Of a DNA stretch of 64,000 nt, positions 62,951 through 64,000 are shown piece by piece. The stretch is from Saprospiraceae bacterium (GTDB taxonomy: Bacteria; Bacteroidota; Bacteroidia; Chitinophagales; Saprospiraceae), in assembly GCA_016709995.1 (NCBI GenBank), contig JADJLQ010000002.1, positions 620,001-684,000 on the forward strand, written 5' to 3'. The notes beneath the pieces are model-generated. The model was not told where the DNA came from and did not search any database. It saw only the letters and a program-made list of their open reading frames with translations. The position numbers and the translations under genes are program-made. Each line of letters opens with the position of its first letter. Position 1 is the stretch's first letter.

Positions 62951-64000
62951 GTGAATAAATTCGAAACATTAGGCATAGAACCTAATCTGGTGAAAGCCAT
63001 TAAAGATTTGGGATTTGAGACCCCAACTGAAATTCAGGAAAAAGCAATACCGGTATTACTCGGTGGGACCAATGATTTTATTGGGCTGGCTCAAACCGGT
63101 ACCGGCAAGACAGCTGCTTTTGGGTTGCCCCTCCTCCAATTATTGGACGCAAGCAAAAAATATCCCCAGGCATTGATCATCTGCCCGACGAGGGAACTTT
63201 GTATGCAGATCAGCAAGGACCTGATCACTTATAAAAAGTATACCTCCGGCATCAATACCTGCGCCGTCTATGGAGGTGCCTCGATCGTCGATCAAATCAA
63301 ACAGATCAAGCGCGGTATCCAGATCGTCATCGCCACACCAGGCCGCCTCATCGATGTGATCGAACGCAAAGCCATTGACCTCAAACACATCCAATATATC
63401 GTCCTGGATGAAGCTGATGAAATGCTCAATATGGGATTTAGAGAAGATATCGAGCATGTGCTGCAACATACTCCTGAACGGGAACGAATTTGGCTGTTTA
63501 GTGCCACGATGCCTACAGAAGTTAAAGCAGTCAGCAGGCGATTTATGAAAGCTCCTTTGGAGATCACTATCGGCAAAATCAATACGGCCAATATCTCCAT
63601 CGATCACCAATTCACGATGGTCCTGCATAATAACCGGTATGAAGCTTTAAAAAGGCTCATCGATTTTAACCCTGGCATGTATGGTCTTATTTTCACCCGC
63701 ACCAAACTGGATGCTCAAAACATCACGGAGAGCCTGGTGAGAGAAGGATATGATGTGGATGCACTCCATGGTGACTTGAGCCAGGCGCAGCGTGATAAGG
63801 TCATGGCAAGATTCAGGTCCAAAGAGTTACAGCTATTAATTGCCACGGATGTTGCAGCCCGGGGTATTGATGTAAAAGGGATCACCCATGTCATCAATTA
63901 CGAATTGCCGGACGATCCTGAAGTCTATACACATCGAAGTGGCCGTACCGGACGGGCAGGTCTTAGCGGGATTTGTATGAGCATAGTGACCCCTAAAGAG
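62951..64000 (+). CDS. DEAD-box RNA helicase, 5' part
   Basis: Open to the right edge of the window (350 codons visible, GTG start). All motifs of the DEAD-box core are present in order: Q motif TPTEIQEKAIP, I AQTGTGKTAA, Ia PTRELCMQI, Ib TPGRL, II LDEADEML, III FSATMP, V ATDVAARGID and VI HRSGRTGRAG. It would unwind RNA in ribosome assembly or mRNA decay. The C-terminal extension that separates DeaD, RhlE and other types is outside the window. Confidence 0.95.
   Translation, partial: MNKFETLGIEPNLVKAIKDLGFETPTEIQEKAIPVLLGGTNDFIGLAQTGTGKTAAFGLPLLQLLDASKKYPQALIICPTRELCMQISKDLITYKKYTSGINTCAVYGGASIVDQIKQIKRGIQIVIATPGRLIDVIERKAIDLKHIQYIVLDEADEMLNMGFREDIEHVLQHTPERERIWLFSATMPTEVKAVSRRFMKAPLEITIGKINTANISIDHQFTMVLHNNRYEALKRLIDFNPGMYGLIFTRTKLDAQNITESLVREGYDVDALHGDLSQAQRDKVMARFRSKELQLLIATDVAARGIDVKGITHVINYELPDDPEVYTHRSGRTGRAGLSGICMSIVTPKE

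Noticed and set aside
1..64000. CRISPR arrays, tRNA or rRNA genes, integrases, transposases
   Set aside because: None was recognised. Direct repeats found here have only two copies without regular spacers.

Overview
The window reads as chromosomal DNA of a Bacteroidota bacterium, most likely a Saprospiraceae-type lineage. The evidence is: two giant Cys-rich secreted proteins, each ending in a type IX secretion (T9SS) sorting domain; an acyl-ornithine carbamoyltransferase instead of ordinary ArgF; DUF4407 and Dabb proteins; almost no Shine-Dalgarno sequences; and many upstream regions carrying the Bacteroidota -7 octamer TAnnTTTG. No rRNA, tRNA, CRISPR array, integrase or transposase was found.

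Layout. 0-1 kb: 3' part of a GH78 alpha-L-rhamnosidase. 1.1-4.3 kb: arginine genes argB-argE-argH. 4.5-6.8 kb: an acyl-CoA oxidase. 6.8-40 kb: a surface-glycan and surface-protein region holding two copies of a loose module. Copy 1 has a GT-C/TPR membrane protein, a methyltransferase, an FAD oxidoreductase, a broken polyprenyl-phosphate GT2, giant protein A and a YfhO-family membrane protein. Copy 2 has a decayed FAD-gene remnant, a frameshifted GT-C/TPR paralogue, giant protein B, FkbM, GNT-I-like, GT4 and GT2 genes, and a second YfhO protein. 40-44.5 kb: undecaprenyl diphosphate synthase, BamA and an RluB-type pseudouridine synthase. 44.8-45.5 kb: a PIN toxin-antitoxin pair. 45.6-52.8 kb: GH36 alpha-galactosidase, a hydroxyacid dehydrogenase, argD-argF' and an OmpA-like protein. 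52.9-64 kb: glutaryl-CoA-type dehydrogenase, FolB, a DUF4197 lipoprotein, a pair of tandem repeats that could be small RNAs, Dabb, DUF4407, a small lipoprotein, GH172, TfoX-N, RlmN, NDH-2 and the 5' part of a DEAD-box helicase.

How the genes may work together. GT-C membrane glycosyltransferases use polyprenyl-phosphate sugars. This region pairs two GT-C/TPR and two YfhO proteins with an ALG5/DPM1-like GT2, and UppS makes the lipid carrier nearby. I infer a lipid-linked glycosylation system that may decorate the two giant T9SS proteins. BamA is next to UppS, and the giant proteins must cross the outer membrane. The arginine genes lie in two blocks that together give kinase, aminotransferase, carbamoyltransferase, deacylase and lyase, probably through succinylated intermediates.

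Caution. At least seven genes carry single-base indels, most in short homopolymers and mainly at 11-37 kb. Some or all may be assembly errors. I give the reading frames so this can be checked.
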